From the NCBI GenBank assembly GCA_905182895.1, contig CAJJDD010000007.1:1-46215 (forward strand): a DNA stretch of 46,215 nucleotides. The letters are read 5' to 3'. The translations under genes were made by a program, and so were the position numbers. Below the pieces are notes generated by a model. It did no database searches. It saw nothing but the letters and a program-made list of their open reading frames with translations, and had not been told where the DNA came from. Shown piece by piece: positions 37,370 to 46,214 of this stretch (position 1 is the first letter of the stretch; each line of letters opens with the position of its first letter). Origin of the DNA: Flavobacteriales bacterium UBA4466 (GTDB lineage Bacteria > Bacteroidota > Bacteroidia > Flavobacteriales_D > Sanyastnellaceae).

Positions 37370-38217
37370 AATTTACATCAGAAAAAGACATATCCTTACT
37401 CGATTTAGTTAAGGCTAAAATGGGGTTTGTTTCGAATACGAAAGCTCGAAACGTGATTAAAGCGGGTCAAATTATGGTTAGTGGAAAGGTGGTTAAAATT
37501 CCTTCTACAGTCATCAAGCCTGGAACAGAAGTGGAACTAGTAAAGAGGGTGAAAAGTAAAAGGGTCCTAAAGGAAGAGCCTATTCTAAAGCATAGGATAT
37601 TATTTGAAGACGAGAATATTCTAGCAGTTGATAAGAGAACGGGCTTAATAGGAAAATCATCGAATGGAAACCTGAGAACTTTATTTACTGATGTCCAGTA
37701 CTACCTTAAAGGAAAAGGTATTGACACTTGTCTCATGGTAAATAAAGTAGACAAGAAGGAGTCAGGAATTGTGGTGTTCGCTAAGGAATTAGGTCTCTAC
37801 AAGGAGCTGTCTGATAACTGGAAAAATTATACTAAGAGGCACTATGTAGTTATTCCTGGTGGCATGGTAGATGAAAAAGGAAACCTAGAAGATACTTTTC
37901 ATGAAAATGATATTGGGCTTCTTCTTCCTGGTAAAGGAAAGAAAACCATGGAAGTTTCTCTTGACTATAGAGTGATGAAGACGAATGGTCAGTTTACTGT
38001 AATTAGAGTGGAAGAAAAGAGTTCTCATAAGAACCAGATTCGAGCTATGTTTTCTCTTTTAAAGAATCCTATTTTAGGAGATGATAAATACCGTTCCGAG
38101 TACAAGTATGAAAAAGGTATGGCCGCTCATTTTTTCTCTATCAAGTTTCCGTACAATGATGATGAATTAGAGATAAAAACACCTATCCCTAAACCATTTT
38201 TAAAGTTGGCTAGGTAG
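37366..38217 (+). CDS. RluA-like RNA pseudouridine synthase, divergent
   Basis: 283 residues. An N-terminal S4 RNA-binding domain (LVKAKMGFVSNTKARNVIKA; GQIMVSGKVVKIPS) is followed by the pseudouridine synthase core: ILFEDENILAVDKRTGLI, the catalytic region MVNKVDKKESGIVVFAKE and a C-terminal SSHKNQIRAMFSLLKNPILG / GDDKYRSEYKY. RluA enzymes have HRLDRxTSG at the active site; here NKVDKKESG keeps the catalytic Asp but replaces the usual His and Arg. It converts uridine to pseudouridine in rRNA or tRNA; the target is unknown. The GTG start overlaps the subtilase TGA stop (GTGA), implying coupled translation. Confidence 0.87.
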   Translation: MKFTSEKDISLLDLVKAKMGFVSNTKARNVIKAGQIMVSGKVVKIPSTVIKPGTEVELVKRVKSKRVLKEEPILKHRILFEDENILAVDKRTGLIGKSSNGNLRTLFTDVQYYLKGKGIDTCLMVNKVDKKESGIVVFAKELGLYKELSDNWKNYTKRHYVVIPGGMVDEKGNLEDTFHENDIGLLLPGKGKKTMEVSLDYRVMKTNGQFTVIRVEEKSSHKNQIRAMFSLLKNPILGDDKYRSEYKYEKGMAAHFFSIKFPYNDDELEIKTPIPKPFLKLAR

Positions 38218-38225
38218 ATTAAGTA

Positions 38226-38704
38226 CTACCCCTTTTTAAGTAGGGCTATAATGCCTTCATTTCCTTGAATCATGGCGTGATCCATTGCAGAGTTTCCTTT
38301 AGAGTCCTTTATGGAAGAGTCTGCACTATTTTTAAGTAGGATTTCGATAAGATCTAGCTGGCCAAATGTTACTGCATAAATAAGTGCAGTAGCTCCCATG
38401 GAATTCACTGAATTTAAATCAGCACCGCTTATCTATGAGTAAGCGAGCTATATCTATATACCCTTTAAAACATACGCCCATGAGCGCAGTGTTTCCAGAA
38501 GAATCCTTAGAGTTTAAATCTGTTCCCTTTCTCTAGAAGTATTTTTGAAATCTCAATTTGGTTATAATAGGTAGCCAGAATTAGAGGAGTAGAACCTCTA
38601 GTATCTCTTACTTCTAACAAACTAGAGTCTGCAGATAATATATCTGCGACTTTGGCAGAGTTTCCTTCTCTTATGGAATTGAATAATGATTCTGTTGTAC
38701 TCAT
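38226..38704 (-). pseudogene. Ankyrin-repeat protein, two frameshifts
   Basis: About 159 residues when repaired, four to five ankyrin repeats: DTRGSTPLILATYYNQIEIS, DSSGNTALMGVCFKGYIDIA, NSMGATALIYAVTFGQLDLI, DSKGNSAMDHAMIQGNEGII. The start is MSTTESLFNSIREGNSAKVA at 38704. An extra base near 38520 (LEKGNRFK should be LEKGTDLNSKD) and another near 38428 (IDKRC should be IDKGADLNSV) break it into three frames. Both are single insertions outside homopolymers. It is probably a cytoplasmic protein-binding module and converges with the RluA-like gene, 8 bp apart. Confidence 0.82.
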
Positions 38705-38912
38705 GATTATACAATGTTAATGAAAATTCTGTTTATCCTCGGTGACTAAACACCAAATACTATTAACCAGAAAGCTCCAGTCTTTTCGGTGCCATAGAGT
38801 TGTATTAAAATCCCTAAGCATACACACGTTAGTCATTTGCAAGAAAATCTTCAAAGAAGCAAAGGATCAACTCATTGTGCCATATGCCTTTCTAGTTAAG
38901 CAAAATCAAATT

Positions 38913-38940
38913 GGCTCAGTAATGATATCGTTTCTGAGCC
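38913..38940 (-). terminator. Hairpin at the 3' end of the tandem array
   Basis: Seven-bp arms GGCTCAG (38913-38919) and CTGAGCC (38934-38940) with a 14-base loop, followed on the minus strand by AATTTGATTTTG. It lies inside the last codons of the open frame, suggesting the true stop of protein C is upstream of it. Confidence 0.5.
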
Positions 38941-39010
38941 TTTAAATATACTTTCATTAATTAATTCTCTTAATTCGAAGATAATGGTCATTGTTTCTGA
39001 ATAATTACCA

Positions 39011-40081
39011 TTTGTAATCAAGATGGTATAATATCCAGAAGTCAGATGAGTGACGTTTATTAATTGACTTTCAGAATTTATAATTCCTGTTAAGACTTCT
39101 TTACCTGAAGAATCGATCAAATAATAGTTTGAGTTATGAAACGCTGTCTTTGTCATAATCGTGAAAGAGTCGAATGCAGGGTTCGGGTAGACTTCAAAAG
39201 CAGTTGTGTTCAGTTCTTCTATAAAGGTCGGAAGAATTACGATGTTGAGTAAAACAACTTCACCTTCACATCCATCAATATTAGTTTCTTGAACACCCAA
39301 ATCTGCACTTCCTTCTAAACTCCATACCACTTCAATAGAAGAAGAGCCTTGTCCAGATGTGATTACGCCCCCAGAAATTGTCCAAGCGTATGAACTTCCT
39401 GCAGTTTCTGTATAACTGTAAGATTCAGTGCTGAATGCAGCTGGAATTGCGCTACCAATAATGTCATAAGCGACAACATAAGAGCAAGATCCGTCATCAA
39501 TCGTTGCGTCAGGATTGAAATTACAGGCCAAAGAATCTGTACAGCCTGAAATTGATGTTTCTTGACCTTCACATTCACAATTATTCTGAATGGTGTCATT
39601 ATGGTTTCTGTATTTCCATCATTACACGGATCTCCTATAGAAATACAATTGCCATTGTCTGTAGTAGCTTCCGGATCGTAATTGCATGCTTCAGAATCTG
39701 TACAACCAGTAGATATTTCCACCAGGAAAAATAACAACATTTATACATGATTCTATAGACTCACAACTGCCATTGATAATCGAGACACAAATTTCTCCAA
39801 TTCCTTCAGAAGCCCAAATAATAGAAGGCTGATAGTTGTCATTGTTCCCCTCGATAACACCGCCTGATACATTCCAATTGTAAACAGCATCCTCGATTAA
39901 AATAACTTCATAAATTTCTGAAGTGAACTCTGTAGTGATATTTGCTCCAGAAATAGATACTTCGGGCAGAAAGTAGCATGAACCATCGTCACATGACGCC
40001 TCCGTGTTGTAGTTGCATGCTTCCGAATCGATGCAGCCTAGTAACCCCTCACCACCACAATCTCCGCACTCATCAAATTCA
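39011..40081 (-). repeat. 1.07-kb direct repeat, copy in gene C
   Basis: Almost identical to 41579-42648 in gene B (offset 2568-2569 bases). Differences are few and clustered: KTAFHNS versus QPMFHNS, and IFPGGNI versus LVPSGNI, plus scattered single bases. It codes for Cys-rich module, PKD-like domains and most of the sorting domain. Confidence 0.9.
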
Positions 40082-40094
40082 GCGCAAGATGCCA

Positions 40095-40310
40095 TCATCA
40101 CATGTCGCTTCTGGATTGTAGTTACAAGCGAAAGAAACAGTACATCCAGCAACTCCCATTCCTCCACAATCTCCACATTCATCAAATTCAAGGCATGTGC
40201 CATCATCACATGTCGCTTCTGGGTTGTAGTTACAAGCGAAAGAAACAGTACATCCAGCAACTCCCATTCCTCCACAATCTCCGCATTCATCGTACGTTAG
40301 ACAAGATCCG
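40095..40310 (-). repeat. 108-bp Cys-rich tandem repeats in gene C
   Basis: Two units, phase marker TCATCACA at 40095 and 40203 (exactly 108 bp apart). Each codes for 36 residues of the type [19 protein letters not shown] followed by [14 protein letters not shown]. Confidence 0.9.
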
Positions 40311-41578
40311 TCATCTACATTGCTGCCTCAGCATCGAAATTACATGCAGAGCTATCCATATATCCGGGTACGGCCAAAGTTTCGCAATCACAGAGGTGAA
40401 ACCCTAATTGGGTGAAAGTATTCGCTGGCAATGAATCGTATTCATTAAGAGATGTCAAAAGACTCCGGGTTGGCTGTATAACCTTGTGTAAAAGAAGCTT
40501 TTCTAACTAGAGTGTGGTCTTGAGAAATATAAGCTTGTTCACCTTCAGCAGCTTCAATTTTCAATAATGCATTCATGTCTCCAATTTTACCAAAAACATC
40601 TACTAGGGTTTGTCCGCTATCCTTAACGATAGCAATAGCATCATTTCCATTAAAATACATCACTTCTTGACCATCGTTGTATGATGGGTTTACGAAAACG
40701 TCTGCTTGCAATTGTAACTCATCCCAAACAGGCGCTTCGAAACTTGTGCCGTCTGGATCTCTTTTATCCAATACTACTACATACACATCATAAGGAGCTA
40801 TGGAAACTCCAGTTAAATATGTGATATTTCCTGGTGTTGTGCTACCATTTTGAAATCTCACTAAACCATATTCTGAAGCATCAATAGCTGTCGCTGTTGG
40901 GTTGTAAATTTCTATCGCATGATTATTAGAAAAACCCTCTACTACCTCAGAGATTATTAAATCTGTACAGCCAAGTTCACCTCCAGTTCCCACGCTTAAG
41001 GTGTAACCTTCATAGTTAAACGGAAATTCTAAAGGGATATCAAACCCTCCTAGAGAAGCAGTCACATATACATTAGCGTCAATAGTAATGCTAAAATCTC
41101 CCGCGATCAAAGGTGTCCCAGATAACAACCCACATCCCGATTGTCCGCCAAGAAACGTACAAGGGTTTGTACTTGTCCCACCATTATTACATGACAGGTT
41201 CAATCCAAACTCTTCTGGAGTGTATGAATTCATGCCTTGAGTTATAGTGATACTGGCTAATAAAACCGAATCAACTGGAATATCTTGTCCATCTAGAATG
41301 GCACTTGCATTGTCAGGAAATAGAAAATAAACTTCCTACAGAAAAGGCTCATTTAAGATGGCATTTGAGAAGCTCTCTCCTAACTCAGGATCAGGACTAA
41401 CTCCGAACTGTTCATCCCCCCAGGCATAATCATCTGTGCATTGGCCAAATGAGACTAAAGTAAATGTTAATGCATTTATAAAAAGTATTGTTTTTTTCAT
41501 TTTTATCGGTTTTTTTGGGATAGCGTTCGTTATGGCGTTGTATCAATATTTTGCAAACGGGGTAGATATATTTTCAGC

Positions 41579-42648
41579 TTTGTAATCAAGATGGTGTAAT
41601 ATCCAGAAGTCAGATGAGTGACGTTTATTAATTGACTTTCAGAATTTATAATTCCTGTTAAGACTTCTTTACCTGAAGAATCGATCAAATAATAGTTTGA
41701 GTTATGAAACATTGGTTGAGTCATAATCGTGAAAGAGTCGAATGCGGGGTTCGGGTAGACTTCAAAAGCAGTTGTGTTCAGTTCTTCTATAAAGGTCGGA
41801 AGAATTACGATGTTGAGTAAAACAACTTCACCTTCACATCCATCAATATTAGTTTCTTGAACACCCAAATCTGCAGTTCCTTCTAAACTCCATACCACTT
41901 CAATAGAAGAAGAGCCTTGTCCAGATGTGATTACGCCCCCAGAAATTGTCCAAGCGTATGAACTTCCTGCAGTTTCTGTATAACTGTAAGATTCAGTGCT
42001 GAATGCAGCTGGAATTGCGCTACCAATAATGTCATAAGCGACAACATAAGAGCAAGATCCGTCATCAATCGTTGCGTCAGGATTGAAATTACAGGCCAAA
42101 GAATCTGTACAGCCTGAAATTGATGTTTCTTGACCTTCACATTCACAATTATTCTGAATGGTGTCATTATGGTTTCTGTATTTCCATCATTACACGGATC
42201 TCCTATAGAAATACAATTGCCATTGTCTGTAGTCGCTTCCGGATCGTAATTGCATGCTTCAGCATCTGTACAACCAGTGATATTACCACTAGGTACAAGA
42301 ACAACATTTATACATGATTCTATAGACTCACAACTGCCATTGATAATCGAGACACAAATTTCTCCAATTCCTTCAGAAGCCCAAATAATAGAAGGCTGAT
42401 AGTTGTCATTGTTCCCCTCGATAACACCGCCTGATACATTCCAATTGTAAACAGCATCCTCGATTAAAATAACTTCATAAATTTCTGAAGTGAACTCTGT
42501 AGTGATATTTGCTCCAGAAATAGATACTTCGGGCAGAAAGTAGCATGAACCATCGTCACATGACGCCTCCGTGTTGTAGTTGCATGCTTCCGAATCGATG
42601 CAGCCTAGTAACCCCTCACCACCACAATCTCCGCACTCATCAAATTCA
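41579..42648 (-). repeat. 1.07-kb direct repeat, copy in gene B
   Basis: Partner of 39011-40081. Identity stops abruptly at 41579, inside the sorting domain, so that the last ~15 codons of gene B are unrelated to A and C. Confidence 0.9.
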
Positions 42649-42662
42649 AGCGCATGATGCCA

Positions 42663-42994
42663 TCATCACATGTCGCTTCAGGATTGAAGTTACAAGCGAA
42701 AGAAACAGTACATCCAGCAACTCCAATTCCTCCACAATCGCCACATTCATCAAATTCAAGGCATGTGCCATCATCACATGTCGCTTCAGGGTTGAAGTTG
42801 CATGCTTCAGAATCGATGCAGCCTTGTACCCCGTCACCACCACAATCTCCGCATTCGTCAAATTCAGCGCAAGATCCGTCATCACATGTCGCTTCTGGAT
42901 TGTAGTTACAAGCGAAAGAAACAGTACATCCAGCAACTCCCATTCCTCCACAATCACCACATTCATCAAGCGTTAGACAAGATCCGTCATCTAC
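42663..42994 (-). repeat. 108-bp Cys-rich tandem repeats in gene B
   Basis: Phase marker TCATCACA at 42663, 42771 and 42879, each 108 bp apart; a fourth, diverged unit starts at about 42985. The units alternate between [11 protein letters not shown] and [11 protein letters not shown] types. Confidence 0.9.
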
Positions 42995-44594
42995 ATCTGC
43001 CTCATCATCAAAATTACATGCAGAGCTATCTGTACATCCGTATTGATTGCTAGCTGTTCCTTTATAAGAATTGATATCTTCAGCACCATCGAAATCAGTA
43101 CCGTCTATTAAAAGGTTACCGCCTCCATCAGTTACATAATAAGACCCACCATAAGTAGATACACCATCTCCGTAGTAATCTACGAAGTATAAAGTATAAC
43201 AATCGACAGCTGGAATGTCAATTCCAATAGAGTAATCCGTTTCATTAGCGTAAGACTGAGCACTGGCAGGTGGAGGGAATGTTCCTGTTCCTGTGTTGGC
43301 AAGACCTACGTTAGGGTTACCGCCAGAAGCAATAGTTGTTCCTGAACTATTTTGTACTTCCCAGTAAATTTCATCAGCATAGGTATCAGTAGTCAATTCT
43401 AAAATGATTGAATCAGCTTCTGGAGAAACAGCGATATCAGTAGTAGCTGTGTTATCTCCTAAAAACTCATCGGTACCACCATTAGCCAGAGTAATAGTAA
43501 CGTTTAATGTGTTGCTAGCCTCTGTATCAAATGTATATCCAGGCAGAGCTACATCTTCAGAAGCAAACGTAGTTAAAGAACCAGTCCAATCATAAGTTTG
43601 TGCCGCACCTCCATTCACCTCGTAAGATATAGTAGCTGAAGTTAAATCTAAATTTCCAGTATTAGATAGAGTAACAACAGGCTCGATAGTAATGTTTCCT
43701 GAGCACTGAGCTGGTACATCTTCTATACCAGCAGCAGATGCCGTATTATCAAACTCTACGCTAATTTCTAGATCTGAAGCTCTTGCAGCTTGGTGAATAT
43801 ATTTAGAATCGTTATTCTGTATTAAAGCGGTTACCTCTAATTTAGAATAATCGTAAATATTTAACGATGTTAAGTCAAAAGTTTCATCAATTGTATAAGA
43901 ATCACCAATAGCCCAAGAAGCCGCTAAATCGACACCTCCTGCACCACCAACGTAGTCCTTGAATACGTGGTGAAATTCACTTTCACCATTGGTTCCTGGA
44001 TAACTTAAATCTCCATTGTCTATTATTTTTTCACCTATTAAAAGAAACAGGCTTAAATCTCCAGACGCCATCATTGTAGCGGCTACAGACCCACCTATTA
44101 CCATCGCACCATTAGTTATCTCAGCTGTTAGAGTGAGATCAAATTCAGACATTTCACCTATGTTTGAATCTATATCATCAGCATGAAGATCCCAAACATC
44201 TCCCCATGTTGCATCAGCTCCAAGTCGGAGTCATCTACACTTTGACCTTGAGAAAAAGGAGTAGGAGCGGCATTCACGCCACCGTAGTAATTTCTTCTAG
44301 CGTCTACACCAGAAGTATTGTCATCATACATAGCATCATCACTTGGAATAGGAACTTGCCAAGAGATATACATTGCTTCCCCAGAGTAACCTTCAATCCC
44401 TGCTTTCACAAGAGGATTCCACGAGGCACAAGGAGGGCAGGCTGCGCCTGTAAACGTTTCAATCACTCCCATTCTCTGAGATTGAGCGTTAATTTGCGTA
44501 AAAAACGCAGTGGCCGCAATTGTAAATAAGATAGTAAAAATTGTTTTCATTTTTATTGGTTTTTTTTGGGATATCTATATTCAAGGTGTCCAAA

Positions 44595-46214
44595 TCACTT
44601 CTTAACGATAATGGTCATTGTTTCTGAATAATTACCATTTGTAATCAAGATGGTGTAATATCCAGAAGTCAGATGAGTGACGTTTATTAATTGACTTTCA
44701 GAATTTATAATTCCTGTTAAGACTTCTTTACCTGAAGAATCGATCAAATAATAGTTTGAGTTATGAAACGCTGTCTTTGTCATAATCGTGAAAGAGTCGA
44801 ATGCAGGGTTCGGGTAGACTTCAAAAGCAGTTGTATTCAGTTCTTCTATAAAGGTCGGAAGAATTACGATGTTGAGTAAAACAACTTCACCTTCACATCC
44901 ATCAACATTAGTTTCTTGAACACCCAACTCTGCACTTCCTTCTAAACTCCATACCACTTCAATAGAAGAAGAGCCTTGTCCAGATGTGATTACGCCCCCA
45001 GAAATTGTCCAAGCGTATGAACTTCCTGCAGTTTCTGTATAACTGTACGATTCAGTGCTGAATGCAGCTGGAATTGCGCTACCAATAATGTCATAAGCGA
45101 CAACATAAGAGCAAGATCCGTCATCAATCGTTGCGTCAGGATTGAAATTACAGGCCAAAGAATCTGTACAGCCTGAAATTGATGTTTCTTGACCTTCACA
45201 TTCACAATTATTCTGAATGGTGTCATTAATAGTATTTGAATCGCCATCATCACAAGAATCTCCAATAACTATGCAAGATCCATCTTCAGTAGTGGCTTCT
45301 AAATTGTAATTGCAGGCCTCAGGATTTGTACAACCCGGTATACTTAACCCTTCACATTCACAATTATTCTGAATGGTGTCATTAATAGTATTTGAATCGC
45401 CATCATCACAAGAATCTCCAATAACTATGCAAGATCCATCTTCAGTAGTGGCTTCTAAATTGTAATTGCAGGCCTCAGGATTTGTACAACCCGGTATACT
45501 TAACCCTTCACATTCACAATTATTCTGAATGGTGTCATCTAAGGTTTCTGTATTTCCATCATTACACGGATCTCCTATAGAAATACAATTGCCATTGTCT
45601 GTAGTAGCTTCCGGATCGTAATTGCAAGCCTCTGAGTCTGTACAACCCGTTACTGTGCTATCAGGCGCTATTACCAGATCAATACAGTAAGATACGGGAT
45701 CACAATCGCCGTTAGTGACCGTTACACACAATTCACCCAATCCTTGTGTAGCCCAGAAGATCGAAACTTGGTAACCATCACTCGCTCCTCCCGTTACCCC
45801 ACCAGTTACAGTCCACTGGTACGTAGCCCCTTCGATCAAAACAACTTCGTAGCTCTCTGAGGTAAAGGCCGTCACTACGTTGGCGCCTGTAATCTCCACA
45901 TCGGGAGTAAAGTAGCAGGTGCCGTCTTCGCATGTCGCAGCTACGTTGTAATTGCAGGCATCTGAATCTGTACATCCTTGAATACCGTTTCCACCGCAAT
46001 CTCCGCATTCATCAAATTCAGCGCAAGATCCGTCATCACATGTCGCTTCTGGATTGTAGTTACAAGCGAAAGAAACAGTACATCCAGCAACTCCCATTCC
46101 TCCACAATCTCCACATTCATCAAATTCAAGGCATGTGCCATCATCACATGTCGCTTCTGGGTTGAAGTTACAAGCGAAAGAAACAGTACATCCGGCAACT
46201 CCAATTCCTCCACA
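44595..46214 (-). CDS. Protein A of the tandem array: Cys-rich repeats, PKD-like and T9SS sorting domains (5' end outside window)
   Basis: The frame is open to the window edge, so the N-terminus is missing; the 540 visible residues are uninterrupted. In order: Cys-rich modules ([48 protein letters not shown]), then a PKD-like domain (EGATYQWTVTGGVTGG). Next are SEACNYDPEATTDNGNC with CNDGNTETLDDTIQNNCECEG, and two 52-residue units of the type CTNPEACNYNLEATTEDGSC + CDDGDSNTINDTIQNNCECEG. A second PKD-like domain (SYAWTISGGVITSGQ) and a full T9SS type A sorting domain (FEVYPNPAFDSFTIMTK, ending SETMTIIVKK) follow. It is the only member of the array with an intact reading frame here. Secreted through the outer membrane by T9SS; function unknown, adhesin-like by architecture. 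Confidence 0.85.
   Translation of the reverse strand, partial: CGGIGVAGCTVSFACNFNPEATCDDGTCLEFDECGDCGGMGVAGCTVSFACNYNPEATCDDGSCAEFDECGDCGGNGIQGCTDSDACNYNVAATCEDGTCYFTPDVEITGANVVTAFTSESYEVVLIEGATYQWTVTGGVTGGASDGYQVSIFWATQGLGELCVTVTNGDCDPVSYCIDLVIAPDSTVTGCTDSEACNYDPEATTDNGNCISIGDPCNDGNTETLDDTIQNNCECEGLSIPGCTNPEACNYNLEATTEDGSCIVIGDSCDDGDSNTINDTIQNNCECEGLSIPGCTNPEACNYNLEATTEDGSCIVIGDSCDDGDSNTINDTIQNNCECEGQETSISGCTDSLACNFNPDATIDDGSCSYVVAYDIIGSAIPAAFSTESYSYTETAGSSYAWTISGGVITSGQGSSSIEVVWSLEGSAELGVQETNVDGCEGEVVLLNIVILPTFIEELNTTAFEVYPNPAFDSFTIMTKTAFHNSNYYLIDSSGKEVLTGIINSESQLINVTHLTSGYYTILITNGNYSETMTIIVKK
45201..45512 (-). repeat. 156-bp tandem repeats in gene A
   Basis: Marker TTCACAATTA recurs at 45201, 45357 and 45513, exactly 156 bp apart. 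Two full units are essentially identical and code for 52 residues each (CTNPEACNYNLEAT to NNCECEG). The third diverges after NNCECEG. Confidence 0.93.

Larger units (their letters stand above)
38896..41500 (-). pseudogene. Protein C of the tandem array: lamin-tail domain, Cys-rich repeats, PKD-like and T9SS sorting domains
   Basis: Starts MKKTILFINALTFTLVSFGQ (ATG 41500). Codon 55 is an in-frame TAG (41336-41338), after which the same frame continues to 40445 through a lamin-tail-like domain (LIISEVVEGFSNNHAIEIYN). Then come Cys-rich modules (SSACNFDAEA; two 108-bp units at 40095-40310), EACNYNTEASCDDGSC and a PKD-like domain (AVYNWNVSGG). After that are a CNDGN/CECEG module, a second PKD-like domain (SYAWTISGGVITSGQ) and a T9SS type A sorting domain (FEVYPNPAFDSFTI). 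Frames change near 40446, 40325, 40090, 39712, 39600 and probably 38970. The natural C-terminus is probably near TMTII (38970), before the hairpin at 38913. Exported cell-surface or released protein of unknown role. Confidence 0.72.
41530..44550 (-). pseudogene. Protein B of the tandem array: Omp28/thioredoxin-like domain, Cys-rich repeats, T9SS sorting domain
   Basis: Signal peptide MKTIFTILFTIAATAFFTQINAQ (ATG 44550). Next is an Omp28-like thioredoxin-fold domain with the redox motif FTGAACPPCASWNP (CPPC) and continuing after a frame change near 44165 ([20 protein letters not shown]). Then a CARDB-like domain ([20 protein letters not shown]), a domain with [18 protein letters not shown], and four or more 36-residue Cys-rich modules. 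PKD-like domains and a sorting domain (FEVYPNPAFDSFTIMTQ) follow. The frame also breaks near 42650 and at 42167, the latter shared with gene C. The last strand of the sorting domain is replaced by TKLKIYLPRLQNIDTTP. It lies 44 bp from gene A and 29 bp from gene C. Confidence 0.75.

Noticed and set aside
38742-38945. Plus-strand 67-codon open frame between the ankyrin gene and the array
   Set aside because: No recognisable motif or promoter, and it overlaps the array's 3' hairpin; the 190-bp gap is better read as non-coding.
39691-40290. Open frame with repeated text of the type [17 protein letters not shown] as a novel repeat protein
   Set aside because: Its first half is the out-of-frame translation of the 108-bp Cys-rich units; only the second half is the true frame.
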